DNA of 64,000 nucleotides from Croceivirga sp. (GTDB lineage Bacteria; Bacteroidota; Bacteroidia; Flavobacteriales; Flavobacteriaceae): NCBI GenBank assembly GCA_028284285.1, contig JANQSA010000064.1, positions 59,356 through 123,355 of the forward strand, in the 5' to 3' direction. The notes below the pieces were generated by a model, which was not told the origin of the DNA, searched no databases, and saw nothing but the letters and a program-made list of their open reading frames with translations. Positions 26,474 to 35,427 of this stretch are shown here, piece after piece; the first letter of the stretch is position 1; each line of letters begins with the position of its first letter. Both the position numbers and the translations under genes were made by a program.

Positions 26474-28675
26474 ATGGAAGTACAGCAATTTCATTACGAT
26501 AACAAGATCGTACAAAAATTTCTCTATGCCACGATGCTATGGGGAGTGGTGGGGATGCTCGTGGGGCTTCTGCTGGCCTTTATGTTCTTGTTTCCCAATA
26601 TTACCGATGGTATTTCTTGGCTAAGCTTCGGGCGTTTGCGCCCCTTGCACACCAATGCAGTGATTTTCGCCTTTGTGGGGAATGCGATTTTTGCAGGGGT
26701 GTATTACTCGCTTCAACGTCTCCTAAAGGCCAGAATGTTTAGTGATGTGCTGAGCAAGATTAATTTCTGGGGTTGGCAGCTCATTATTGTAGCCGCAGCA
26801 TTGACACTACCACTGGGATATACTACTTCAAAAGAATACGCGGAGCTGGAGTGGCCAATAGATATAGCTATTGCTGTGGTTTGGGTGGTTTTCGGATGGA
26901 ATATGATCGGTACCATTTTAAAACGAAGACAGCGCCACCTGTACGTAGCCATTTGGTTTTACCTGGCTACTTTTGTAACCGTAGCTGTGCTCCATATTTT
27001 TAACAGTCTGGAACTGCCGGTAGCCGCTTTAAAGAGCTATTCAGTGTATGCCGGAGTACAGGACGCCTTGGTACAGTGGTGGTATGGGCACAATGCGGTG
27101 GCATTTTTCCTTACTACTCCATTTCTGGGGTTGATGTATTATTTTGTGCCTAAGGCGGCGAACAGGCCGGTCTATTCCTACCGCTTGTCCATTGTACACT
27201 TCTGGTCATTGATCTTTATTTATATCTGGGCGGGCCCACACCATTTGTTGTATTCAGCACTTCCGGACTGGGCACAAAATTTAGGGGTTGTTTTTTCCGT
27301 CATGCTTATTGCTCCTTCCTGGGGAGGGATGATCAATGGACTCTTGACGCTAAGGGGAGTTTGGGATAAGGTGCGTAGCGATGCCACCTTAAAGTTTATG
27401 GTGGTCGCTATAACCGGTTACGGTATGGCCACGTTTGAAGGTCCTATGTTATCCTTAAAAAATGTGAATGCCATTGCTCATTTTAGCGATTGGATCATTG
27501 CTCACGTACACGTTGGCGCTTTGGCCTGGAACGGCTTTCTCACATTTGGTATGATCTATTACCTGGTGCCTCGCATGTTTAAAACGCCGCTTTATTCCAA
27601 AGGGCTGGCCAATTTCCACTTTTGGATCGGTACTCTGGGAATAGTATTATACGCACTGCCCATGTACGTATCCGGTTTTACCCAGGCGTTAATGTGGAAA
27701 GAATTTAACCCGGACGGTACCCTGGTCTATGGTAACTTCCTGGAAACCGTACAACAGATCATCCCGATGTATTGGATGCGCGCCATTGGTGGTACCCTAT
27801 TCATCGTGGGTATGTTGGTAATGGTATACAATATAGTGGTTACCATTCGAAAAGGAAGCTCCGTAGAAGATGAATTGGCAGAAGCCGCTGCGTTGACCCG
27901 GGTGACCAAAAGAAGGGTTGCCGGAGAGACGTTCCACACCTGGTTAGAGCGAAGACCGGTACAGCTGACTATTTTGGCTACTGTAGCTATTCTCATAGGA
28001 GGTATTGTACAAATAATACCCACCATTTTGGTCAAATCCAACATTCCCACAATAACCAGTGTTAAACCTTACACACCTCTGGAATTGGAAGGTAGGGACC
28101 TGTACATTCGTGAAGGTTGTGTAGGCTGTCATTCTCAAATGATCCGTCCTTTCCGCAGTGAGGTAGAACGGTATGGGGAATATGCCAAAGCAGGCGAGTA
28201 TGTCTACGACCACCCCTTCCTTTGGGGAAGTAAACGGACGGGTCCGGATCTGTTACGGGTAGGTGGTAAGTATTCGGATAACTGGCATCTGAACCACATG
28301 TATGACCCGCAAAGTACTTCTGCGGGCTCCATAATGCCGGCCTATCAGTGGTTAGTGAAAAACAGGCACGATAGAAGTAGCGTAGAAGCCAAAATGAACG
28401 CTATGGTAAAACTGGGAGTGCCGTACACGGATGAAGACATCAACAACGCACAGCAATCCATGGCAGAGCAGGCTTTGCAAATTGAGAAGAATCTGTATAG
28501 CGATCCGGAATTTGTCAGAACCTATGAGGAGGACAAAAAGTACGCAGCGGAGAATGGATTGGAGTTTGTGGAAATGCGTGATCGCGAAATTGTATCCCTG
28601 ATTGCCTATTTGCAGCGTTTGGGAACGGATATCAAAGTAAAAGATAACGACGGTTTACTGTCACAAAACCAATAA
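26474..28675 (+). CDS. ccoNO: Fused cbb3-type cytochrome oxidase subunits I and II (CcoN-CcoO)
   Basis: 733 residues combining two usual subunits. Residues 1-480 are CcoN: about 12 membrane helices with the haem and copper ligands in HTNAVIFAFVG, WWYGHNAVAF, WAGPHHLLYSALP (CuB histidines) and ADHVHVGALAWNG-like IAHVHVGALAWNG. After a charged linker (EDELAEAAALTRVTKRR) a single helix anchors the CcoO part, which carries one c-type haem site Cys549-Val-Gly-Cys552-His553 followed by SQMIRPF. It reduces oxygen to water with high affinity and pumps protons. The fused form is the normal one in many Bacteroidota. Confidence 0.97.
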   Translation: MEVQQFHYDNKIVQKFLYATMLWGVVGMLVGLLLAFMFLFPNITDGISWLSFGRLRPLHTNAVIFAFVGNAIFAGVYYSLQRLLKARMFSDVLSKINFWGWQLIIVAAALTLPLGYTTSKEYAELEWPIDIAIAVVWVVFGWNMIGTILKRRQRHLYVAIWFYLATFVTVAVLHIFNSLELPVAALKSYSVYAGVQDALVQWWYGHNAVAFFLTTPFLGLMYYFVPKAANRPVYSYRLSIVHFWSLIFIYIWAGPHHLLYSALPDWAQNLGVVFSVMLIAPSWGGMINGLLTLRGVWDKVRSDATLKFMVVAITGYGMATFEGPMLSLKNVNAIAHFSDWIIAHVHVGALAWNGFLTFGMIYYLVPRMFKTPLYSKGLANFHFWIGTLGIVLYALPMYVSGFTQALMWKEFNPDGTLVYGNFLETVQQIIPMYWMRAIGGTLFIVGMLVMVYNIVVTIRKGSSVEDELAEAAALTRVTKRRVAGETFHTWLERRPVQLTILATVAILIGGIVQIIPTILVKSNIPTITSVKPYTPLELEGRDLYIREGCVGCHSQMIRPFRSEVERYGEYAKAGEYVYDHPFLWGSKRTGPDLLRVGGKYSDNWHLNHMYDPQSTSAGSIMPAYQWLVKNRHDRSSVEAKMNAMVKLGVPYTDEDINNAQQSMAEQALQIEKNLYSDPEFVRTYEEDKKYAAENGLEFVEMRDREIVSLIAYLQRLGTDIKVKDNDGLLSQNQ

Positions 28676-28681
28676 AGAGTT

Positions 28682-28888
28682 ATGTTGAAGTTTGTAAAAA
28701 ACCATATGGAAAGCATGGAAGGGATTGCCACCTATCCTATGGTCTCCCTGTTGATATTCTTTGTGTTCTTCGCGCTGCTCTTTTGGTGGGTGTTAACTGC
28801 CAGTAAAGCGCATATAAAAGAAATGGGGGAACTCCCTTTAGATAATGACAATGACCAACCTCTAAACAAACAAAATCATGATGTCTAG
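28682..28888 (+). CDS. ccoQ: Small CcoQ-like subunit of the cbb3 oxidase
   Basis: 68 residues with one membrane helix (MVSLLIFFVFFALLFWWVL) and a short charged tail. It lies between ccoNO (6 nt) and ccoP (11-nt overlap), the usual place of CcoQ, which stabilises the oxidase. Sequence similarity in this family is low, so the name rests partly on place and topology. Confidence 0.8.
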   Translation: MLKFVKNHMESMEGIATYPMVSLLIFFVFFALLFWWVLTASKAHIKEMGELPLDNDNDQPLNKQNHDV

Positions 28889-29834
28889 AACACCTTGGTG
28901 GGTAAGAATACCGGTACTGTTTTTCATCATTTTCGGACTGATGGAATACTTTGTGGATTCCGGGGACAAACCTGCAATCATTGAATATCCGATCACTCAG
29001 TTTTTTATGTTGATGGTTTTGCTGATTTTGATCGCCATCGAAGTTATCCTGAAATCCATAGAAAACGTAATGTTCCAAACCCTTACTCCTGAGGCACAGG
29101 AACGCTATTTGGCGGCTAAAGACAAAAAAATAGAGTTTAAATGGTTGAATTCACTTTACAAAAAATTAACCAGTAGCCGTTCCATTGAGCGGGAAGGGGA
29201 AATCATTTTGGATCACAACTATGATGGAATTCGTGAATTGGATAACGTACTCCCGCCGTGGTGGGTATATCTGTTCTATGTAACTATCATTTTTGGCGTG
29301 GTGTATTTGATCCGGTTCCATATCGTGGGGGACTATGATCAGGAGCTGGAATACGAACAGGAAGTGGCCGCGGCACAACTCGCTATTGAAGAATATAAAA
29401 AGACCGCAAAAAACCTGGTGGATGTCAATACGGTAGAAGTATTGACTGAAGCGGGGGACCTTTCTGCCGGCGAAAAAATATTTACTGCCAATTGTGTAGT
29501 ATGCCACATGGCCGATGGAGGCGGAGGTATTGGTCCAAATTTAACTGACGAGTATTGGATTTTAGGTGGAGGGATTAAGAATGTGTTCCAAACCATATCT
29601 GAGGGAGGCCGGGACGGTAAAGGAATGGTGGCCTGGAAAAATAGCTTAAAGCCCTTGGAAATGGCGCAGGTGGCTAGTTATATATTACAGTTTCAAGGAA
29701 CTACACCTGCAAACCCCAAGGCTCCGGAAGGCGAGATATGGATAGATCCTGATGCCCCCGAGGCAACGGAAGAAAATTTGGAGGAAGCCCCGGGAGAACA
29801 GGCAAAGGACTCCACTATTGTGGCAATGAATTAG
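28878..29834 (+). CDS. ccoP: Cbb3 oxidase subunit III, single-haem CcoP
   Basis: 318 residues. Two N-terminal helices (VRIPVLFFIIFGLMEYFV and FFMLMVLLILIAIEVIL), then the FixP N-terminal motif region IRELDNVLPPWWVYLFYVT leading into a third helix, and a periplasmic cytochrome c domain with Cys206-Val-Val-Cys209-His210. Only one Cys-x-x-Cys-His site is present, where proteobacterial CcoP has two. The C-terminal 40 residues are acidic. It takes electrons from cytochrome c and passes them to CcoO. The start overlaps ccoQ by 11 nt; ATG 28881 is an alternative. Confidence 0.95.
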   Translation: MMSRTPWWVRIPVLFFIIFGLMEYFVDSGDKPAIIEYPITQFFMLMVLLILIAIEVILKSIENVMFQTLTPEAQERYLAAKDKKIEFKWLNSLYKKLTSSRSIEREGEIILDHNYDGIRELDNVLPPWWVYLFYVTIIFGVVYLIRFHIVGDYDQELEYEQEVAAAQLAIEEYKKTAKNLVDVNTVEVLTEAGDLSAGEKIFTANCVVCHMADGGGGIGPNLTDEYWILGGGIKNVFQTISEGGRDGKGMVAWKNSLKPLEMAQVASYILQFQGTTPANPKAPEGEIWIDPDAPEATEENLEEAPGEQAKDSTIVAMN

Positions 29835-29890
29835 ATAGTGTCTCCTGCAAGTAGGCGGGAACCAGAAAAGCGAGGTTGAAGGAAGTGGCT

Positions 29891-31300
29891 ATGGAAGAAA
29901 ATTTTAGGGATTCAATTGCAACAGTAACAGCCGAAGGCAAGCGGGCCTGGATGTATCCCAAAAAGCCCAGTGGCCGGTATTACGAATACCGGAAGTATGT
30001 AAGCTATGGGCTGTTACTGTTCCTTTTTGCAGCTCCTTTTATCACCATTAACGGAAATCAGTTTTTGATGTTCAACGTGTTGGAACGCAGGTTTAACATT
30101 TTTGGCTTTCCGTTCTGGCCGCAGGATTTTCACCTTTTTGTGATCTCTATGATCACAGGGGTGATATTCATTGCATTGTTTACCGTAGCCTTCGGTAGGA
30201 TTTTTTGTGGTTGGATGTGTCCTCAAACCATTTTTATGGAAATGGTTTTCCGAAGGATCGAATACTGGATAGATGGGGATAGAGGAGCTCAAATGCGATT
30301 GGATAAGGCACCCTGGACCACAAAAAAGATTCGGAAACGATTGTTGAAATGGAGTATCTTTTTTGTGATCTCCTTTCTGATTGCCAATGTTTTTTTGGCC
30401 TATCTCATCGGAAGTGAACAACTGATGCGATATATTGTGGAAGGTCCATTGGCCCATTTGGGGACATTGATTCCTTTGCTCATTTTTACTGCGGTCTTCT
30501 ATTTTGTCTTTGCATGGTTTCGGGAGCAGGTATGTATCATTGCCTGTCCTTACGGACGTTTGCAAGGGGTTCTATTAGATGATAAGTCTGTGGTAGTAGC
30601 CTATGACCACAAACGTGGAGAGGGGAAGAACGGTAGAAAGAAATTTCGAAAAAATGAAGATCGGGATGCGCTGGGCCATGGCGATTGTATTGATTGCTTT
30701 CAATGTGTAAATGTTTGTCCTACGGGGATTGATATCCGTAATGGCACGCAACTGGAATGTGTTAATTGTACTGCTTGCATTGATGAATGCGACCATATAA
30801 TGGATAGCATTGACAGACCCCGGGGATTAATACGCTATGCCAGTGAAAGTGAGATTACCAACAAAGAACGCTTTCGGTTTACGGCCAGGATGAAAGGGTA
30901 TGCGGCCGTGCTAACCATCCTGATCGGGGTGTTGATAGGGATGTTGTTTTTGCGAAATGACCTGGAAGCAAACATTCTGAGACTGCCCGGACAGCTATAC
31001 GAGCGTAAGGCAAACAACATTATTAGTAATGTATACACCTACAAGCTAATAAATAAGACCACTGAGGATATTGACGCGGTAAGCTTTAAACTGCTTTCGC
31101 ACAATGGCACCATCAATATGGTGTCTAACAATAGTTTTCAGGTACCGGCGCAGGATCTGGCAGAAGGCACTTTGTTTATAGAAATTAATGGCGCTGCATT
31201 AACAGGAGACAAGGATAAGTTAGAAATAGGAGTGTATAGTGGTGATGAATTAATAGAAACTACCATTACCCAGTTTCTGGCACCTAGGAGTTATAATTAA
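29891..31300 (+). CDS. ccoG: Cbb3 oxidase assembly ferredoxin CcoG
   Basis: Start chosen at ATG 29891 (469 residues), preceded by GAAGGAAG; an upstream TTG adds five codons without support. Membrane helices flank the motifs FCGWMCPQTIFMEMVFRR and CIIACPYGRLQG, then a double 4Fe-4S ferredoxin domain (CIDCFQCVNVCPTG and CVNCTACIDECD). A C-terminal Ig-like domain follows one more helix. CcoG is a copper reductase-type protein needed to build the cbb3 copper centre. It lies 56 nt after ccoP in the same cluster. Confidence 0.96.
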   Translation: MEENFRDSIATVTAEGKRAWMYPKKPSGRYYEYRKYVSYGLLLFLFAAPFITINGNQFLMFNVLERRFNIFGFPFWPQDFHLFVISMITGVIFIALFTVAFGRIFCGWMCPQTIFMEMVFRRIEYWIDGDRGAQMRLDKAPWTTKKIRKRLLKWSIFFVISFLIANVFLAYLIGSEQLMRYIVEGPLAHLGTLIPLLIFTAVFYFVFAWFREQVCIIACPYGRLQGVLLDDKSVVVAYDHKRGEGKNGRKKFRKNEDRDALGHGDCIDCFQCVNVCPTGIDIRNGTQLECVNCTACIDECDHIMDSIDRPRGLIRYASESEITNKERFRFTARMKGYAAVLTILIGVLIGMLFLRNDLEANILRLPGQLYERKANNIISNVYTYKLINKTTEDIDAVSFKLLSHNGTINMVSNNSFQVPAQDLAEGTLFIEINGAALTGDKDKLEIGVYSGDELIETTITQFLAPRSYN

Positions 31301-31312
31301 AGAAAGATTACT

Positions 31313-31759
31313 ATGAAGTTCAATTGGGGAACCGGGATTGTGTTGGCATTTATACTTTTCATCAGTTTTATCCTGTATTTCGTAATACGGATGAGTACAG
31401 ATGATAGCAATAAGCATGAATTGGTGACCAAGGATTATTACCGGCAAGAGTTGGCCTATCAAAAGGAGATTGATGCGGAAAAAAACGCTGTAGCCATGAA
31501 TGCCCAAGTTAAGGTCACTGCCTCCGAGGAGGGTATCCTTATTGAATTTCCCGAACGATTTGAACCTGAAAAAATCACTGGTAAAGTGTCCCTATACCGA
31601 CCGTCGAACCGGCATTTGGATGTTAACTTTCCTATAAGTTTATCCAATACACATTTGCTCATACCTGACAGTCAGCTGGTAGACGGTCGATGGGACATTA
31701 CCATTGAATGGCAGTATAAAGGTAACAGCTTTCTGCACAAGGAAAAACTAAGATATTGA
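31313..31759 (+). CDS. ccoH: CcoH/FixH family protein
   Basis: 148 residues: one N-terminal helix (GIVLAFILFISFILYFVI), then the periplasmic FixH domain with DYYRQELAYQKEIDA, the typical region after the helix, and a beta-rich end (WDITIEWQYKG). CcoH joins cbb3 oxidase assembly and stays close to CcoP and CcoN. It starts 12 nt after ccoG and ends 4 nt before the next gene. Confidence 0.93.
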   Translation: MKFNWGTGIVLAFILFISFILYFVIRMSTDDSNKHELVTKDYYRQELAYQKEIDAEKNAVAMNAQVKVTASEEGILIEFPERFEPEKITGKVSLYRPSNRHLDVNFPISLSNTHLLIPDSQLVDGRWDITIEWQYKGNSFLHKEKLRY

Positions 31760-31763
31760 GTTT

Positions 31764-32474
31764 ATGGTGTTGTCAGCCCTCGCTTTAGGCCTGTTAGGAA
31801 GTTTACATTGCTTAGGGATGTGTGGCCCAATAGTGTTCATGTTGCCGTTGGACAGGACCAACCCTCAAAAAAGGATATCTCAACTTTTTATATATCATTT
31901 CGGAAGGATTTTGGCGTATGGTATTTTGGGAATTGCCTTTGGCCTGGCAGGTAAAGGACTTTACCTTTTTGGGGCGCAACAAAAGTTGTCCATAGGTATT
32001 GGGGCGCTCATGATCATCTTGGTACTCTTACCAAAGAGAGCCCTCTTTAAGCTACAGGTTCTGGGTAGATTTCAGCAGGTATTTACCAGATTGAAGTCCA
32101 ACCTGGGAAAAGCATTGCAAAAGAGAACACCGGACACCTATCTAACCGTTGGGTTTTTGAATGGGTTTCTGCCTTGCGGGTTAGTGTATATAGCATTGAT
32201 TGGTGCTATAGCCATGGGAAACCCCATTCAAGGGATGTTCTATATGATGCTGTTTGGTTTGGGGACAATTCCATTAATGACCTCGGCGAGATATCTCGGA
32301 GGTTTTTTGGGAACGGGGGTAAAATCCAAAATAAGGAGAATGGTTCCCGTATTTGTAATGGTAATAGGAGCGTTATTTATCCTTCGTGGAATGGGTTTGG
32401 GGATTCCCTATCTGTCCCCTAAATCCAATTCGCAAGAAATGGTCTCCACAGGATTGGAGTGTCATGAACCTTAG
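31764..32474 (+). CDS. Sulfite exporter TauE/SafE-type protein linked to cbb3 oxidase biogenesis
   Basis: 236 residues with six membrane helices. The N-terminus LGLLGSLHCLGMCGPIVFML has the His-Cys...Cys-Gly-Pro motif of the UreH-like TauE subgroup that travels with cbb3 operons, and GFLNGFLPCGLVYIALIGA repeats it in the second half. Members of this group are thought to move copper or other metal for oxidase maturation; this is inference. It follows ccoH by 4 nt, which makes it the last gene of the cbb3 cluster. Confidence 0.85.
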   Translation: MVLSALALGLLGSLHCLGMCGPIVFMLPLDRTNPQKRISQLFIYHFGRILAYGILGIAFGLAGKGLYLFGAQQKLSIGIGALMIILVLLPKRALFKLQVLGRFQQVFTRLKSNLGKALQKRTPDTYLTVGFLNGFLPCGLVYIALIGAIAMGNPIQGMFYMMLFGLGTIPLMTSARYLGGFLGTGVKSKIRRMVPVFVMVIGALFILRGMGLGIPYLSPKSNSQEMVSTGLECHEP

Positions 32475-32518
32475 AATCTTGAGTTTTTTGGAATAATACA
32501 AAATGAAAATAAAAAATA

Positions 32519-33805
32519 ATGAAAATAACAACTGTTGAAGAAGTAGTTAAGATTGTTAACTCCGGAGATCGGGTGTTTTTACAAGGAGCTGCCATGACAC
32601 CCAACGAATTGATCGATGCACTCTGTGAACGCTACACGGAACTGAAAAATGTAGAACTCATTTCCATACATACGGAAGGAGGGGCCAAATATACCCAGGA
32701 ACCCTATAGTGATGCATTTCGGTTAAATTCCTGCTTTGTTGGAGGGAATGTTAGAAAAAGCGTTAACACGGTAAAAGCAGATTATATTCCTATATTTCTA
32801 AGTGAGATCCACAGATTGTTTTATGAGGGAATTTTTCCTCTGGATGTAGCCTTTGTACAGGTCTCCCCTCCGGATAACCATGGGTATTGTTCCCTGGGAG
32901 TATCTGTGGACGTGGCCTTACATGCCGTTCGATCGGCTAAAAAAATTGTAGCACAAATTAATCCCTCAGTGCCCAGAACACATGGAACGGGAATAGTACA
33001 TGTTGATGACATTGCCTTGGCTTGTGAAGTAAATCGGCCAATCCATGAACATGAACCACTGACGATCTCTGAGACCGAACAAAAAATCGGGAGTAATGTA
33101 GCGTCCCTAATTGAGGATGGTGCGACCTTGCAGATGGGTATTGGTAGTATTCCGGATGCGGTTTTGGCCAATTTGACAAATCATAAGCATTTGGGCATAC
33201 ATACCGAGATGTTTTCTGATGGAGTACTTCCCTTATTGAAAAGTGGGGTAATTACCGGAAAACTAAAAGCGGTTAAAAGAGGTAAAATAGTGAGCAGTTT
33301 TGCCGTGGGGTCAAGAAAGCTGTATGACTTCATTGATGACAATCCTGTTTGCGATTTTAGGGATGCTGCCTATACTAATGATGCCGCCCGAATACGGAGA
33401 AATCCTAAAACTACGGCGATTAATAGCGCCATAGAAGTTGACCTTACCGGACAGGTGTGTGCAGACACCATTGGTAGTTATCAGTTTTCCGGTGTTGGCG
33501 GACAAATGGACTTTATCCGGGGGGCAGCCCTTTCTAAAGGGGGAAAACCCATTTTTGCCATAGGGTCTGTTACCAAAAAAGGGGTATCTAAAATAGTTCC
33601 CTTTTTAAAGCAAGGTGCGGGGGTAACTACCACGCGTGCTCATGTCCACTATGTGGCTACAGAACATGGAGTGGTCAACTTGTTTGGTAAGAATTTAAAA
33701 CAACGGGCCAGAGCATTGATTTCCATTGCACATCCGGACCATCAGGAAGCTCTTGAAAAAGCAGCATATGAACGTTTTAACGGAGGCTTGGTCAGTAGTA
33801 ACTAA
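32519..33805 (+). CDS. Acetyl-CoA hydrolase/transferase family protein
   Basis: 428 residues with the two-domain CoA-transferase fold. Recognisable parts are AFVQVSPPDNHGYCSLGVSVD, TLQMGIGSIPDAVL, GIHTEMFSDG with the likely catalytic Glu of family members, and FSGVGGQMDFIRGA. Such enzymes hydrolyse acetyl-CoA or move CoA between acetate, succinate, propionate or 4-hydroxybutyrate. The substrate cannot be told here. A pyruvate-kinase-like gene starts 2 nt after its stop, so both form an operon, and acetate genes (pta-ackA) lie elsewhere in the window. The gap to the TauE gene is 44 nt. Confidence 0.9.
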   Translation: MKITTVEEVVKIVNSGDRVFLQGAAMTPNELIDALCERYTELKNVELISIHTEGGAKYTQEPYSDAFRLNSCFVGGNVRKSVNTVKADYIPIFLSEIHRLFYEGIFPLDVAFVQVSPPDNHGYCSLGVSVDVALHAVRSAKKIVAQINPSVPRTHGTGIVHVDDIALACEVNRPIHEHEPLTISETEQKIGSNVASLIEDGATLQMGIGSIPDAVLANLTNHKHLGIHTEMFSDGVLPLLKSGVITGKLKAVKRGKIVSSFAVGSRKLYDFIDDNPVCDFRDAAYTNDAARIRRNPKTTAINSAIEVDLTGQVCADTIGSYQFSGVGGQMDFIRGAALSKGGKPIFAIGSVTKKGVSKIVPFLKQGAGVTTTRAHVHYVATEHGVVNLFGKNLKQRARALISIAHPDHQEALEKAAYERFNGGLVSSN

Positions 33806-33807
33806 AA

Positions 33808-35337
33808 ATGGACATAAGTGCGCTCATTGAGGAATTGAATTGTATTTACCGCGCCATTGTGTACGGGCAGTCCAAAGTTGCTATTCCAAATGAGCGCATT
33901 CATCCGGAGTTTCAGCAAAGCGCTAAAAATCTTTTTCACTATTTGGTATTGCGTAGCTTTGATCTAAGACCCTATCAGGACGTGCTTTCGGAATTAGGAC
34001 TTTCATCGTTACGTACTGCAGAGGGCTATGTATTGGCTAACCTGCATAATGTAATTGTTTTGCTAAAAAAGCTGAACGGCGATTTTAACCAAGCGGATTC
34101 TAACCCGATGGCACCAGGATTTCAGGAAAGCAGACACTTGCTGAATCGTCATGTTCAAAGGTTGTTTGGGGCCTCCGGAAATGAGCAACGCGTTAGAATT
34201 ATGGTGACCTTGCCAGAACAAGCGGCCTATGAAGAGGATTTAGTCTATCGTATGGCCAAAAACGGGATGAAGGTAGCTCGAATCAATTTGGGACGTGATC
34301 ATGAAGGCATATGGAAATCCATGGTAGATACGGTAAGAAGGGTAGAGCGGAAACTGGGCAGGCCTATTAAAATCTATATGGATTTAGCAGGGCCAAAAAT
34401 CAGGACGGGGCAAATAGGGTTTCCCAACAAAAAGGGAAAGGAAAAAAAGCGCATCCCTGTTCGGGAAGGGGAACGTATTCTGCTTTCCAAAATGCAAATT
34501 ATAGGGGTTCCTTCAAAATTTAACAAAAAGGGAGTGCAGCTATCAAAGGCTAAAATTGCAGTTTCCTTGCCTCAAGTAATAGACGATGCTTCCATTAATG
34601 ATGCCGTGCTATTTGACGATGGCATGATCCGGGCCCAAGTTGTGGGCAAGGATAACGAATCCTTAGAATTGGAGATAAAAAAATGTTTCAAATTTAAACT
34701 GGGTGCACAAAAGGGCATTAATTTACCGGATACCAAACTGTATCTTCCCGCTTTAACGGAGGAGGATATAAAGGTGCTACCCTTTGTTTGTGAACATGCG
34801 GATATCCTGGGATACTCTTTTGTTCGAAGTGCTAATGATGTGGCGTTATTGTACCGTGAACTTGATAAACTACAGGCAGATACCCTTGGAGTGGTCTTTA
34901 AGATTGAAAATCAGGAAGCTTTTGAGAATTTTCCCAATATTCTTTTTAAAGGGATGGAGCGCAATGGAATTGGTGTAATGATAGCTAGGGGCGATCTTGC
35001 GGTGGAAATGGGTTTTGAGCGCATTTCAGAGGTGCAAAAAGAGCTGCTTTGGCTTTGTGAGGCAGCTCATATTCCGGTTATTTGGGCTACACAGGTCCTG
35101 GAAAACCTGGCCAAGAAAGGAATAGCGAGTCGTGCCGAAATTAGTGATGCTGCGGAAGGGGCAAGGGCAGAATGCGTAATGCTTAATAAAGGGCCTCATA
35201 TCCATGAGGCCATTCATACTCTAAGAACCATTTTGGATAAAATGGATGGGCATATGTCTAAAAAGAAAGAGTCGCTTAGGGCATTGAATATTGCCAATAC
35301 TTTTCTTTCTAAAAATGAATTAAAGTTGGTAGAATGA
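33808..35337 (+). CDS. Atypical pyruvate kinase with N-terminal extension and no C-terminal domain
   Basis: 509 residues. Residues 1-125 are an extension without recognised motifs, partly helical. The pyruvate kinase barrel begins at RVRIMVTLPEQ and keeps YMDLAGPKIRTGQI, a beta B-domain, VFKIENQEAF (catalytic Lys), ARGDLAVEMGFERI (metal site) and IWATQVLENL. The usual NFSHG loop reads INLGRDHEG, and the ADP-site CVMLSGETA reads CVMLNKGPHIHEA. It ends about where the barrel ends; the allosteric C-terminal domain is lacking. It may make pyruvate from PEP, or use another partner. It begins 2 nt after the CoA-hydrolase gene. Confidence 0.85.
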   Translation: MDISALIEELNCIYRAIVYGQSKVAIPNERIHPEFQQSAKNLFHYLVLRSFDLRPYQDVLSELGLSSLRTAEGYVLANLHNVIVLLKKLNGDFNQADSNPMAPGFQESRHLLNRHVQRLFGASGNEQRVRIMVTLPEQAAYEEDLVYRMAKNGMKVARINLGRDHEGIWKSMVDTVRRVERKLGRPIKIYMDLAGPKIRTGQIGFPNKKGKEKKRIPVREGERILLSKMQIIGVPSKFNKKGVQLSKAKIAVSLPQVIDDASINDAVLFDDGMIRAQVVGKDNESLELEIKKCFKFKLGAQKGINLPDTKLYLPALTEEDIKVLPFVCEHADILGYSFVRSANDVALLYRELDKLQADTLGVVFKIENQEAFENFPNILFKGMERNGIGVMIARGDLAVEMGFERISEVQKELLWLCEAAHIPVIWATQVLENLAKKGIASRAEISDAAEGARAECVMLNKGPHIHEAIHTLRTILDKMDGHMSKKKESLRALNIANTFLSKNELKLVE

Positions 35338-35427
35338 AAAGACAATTGAGGAGGATGAGCACCCTAATGCAGGAAAGCTAAAGATAGTAAAAAAGTGGAA
35401 TTAAAATAGAGACAGAATCAAAGGAAT

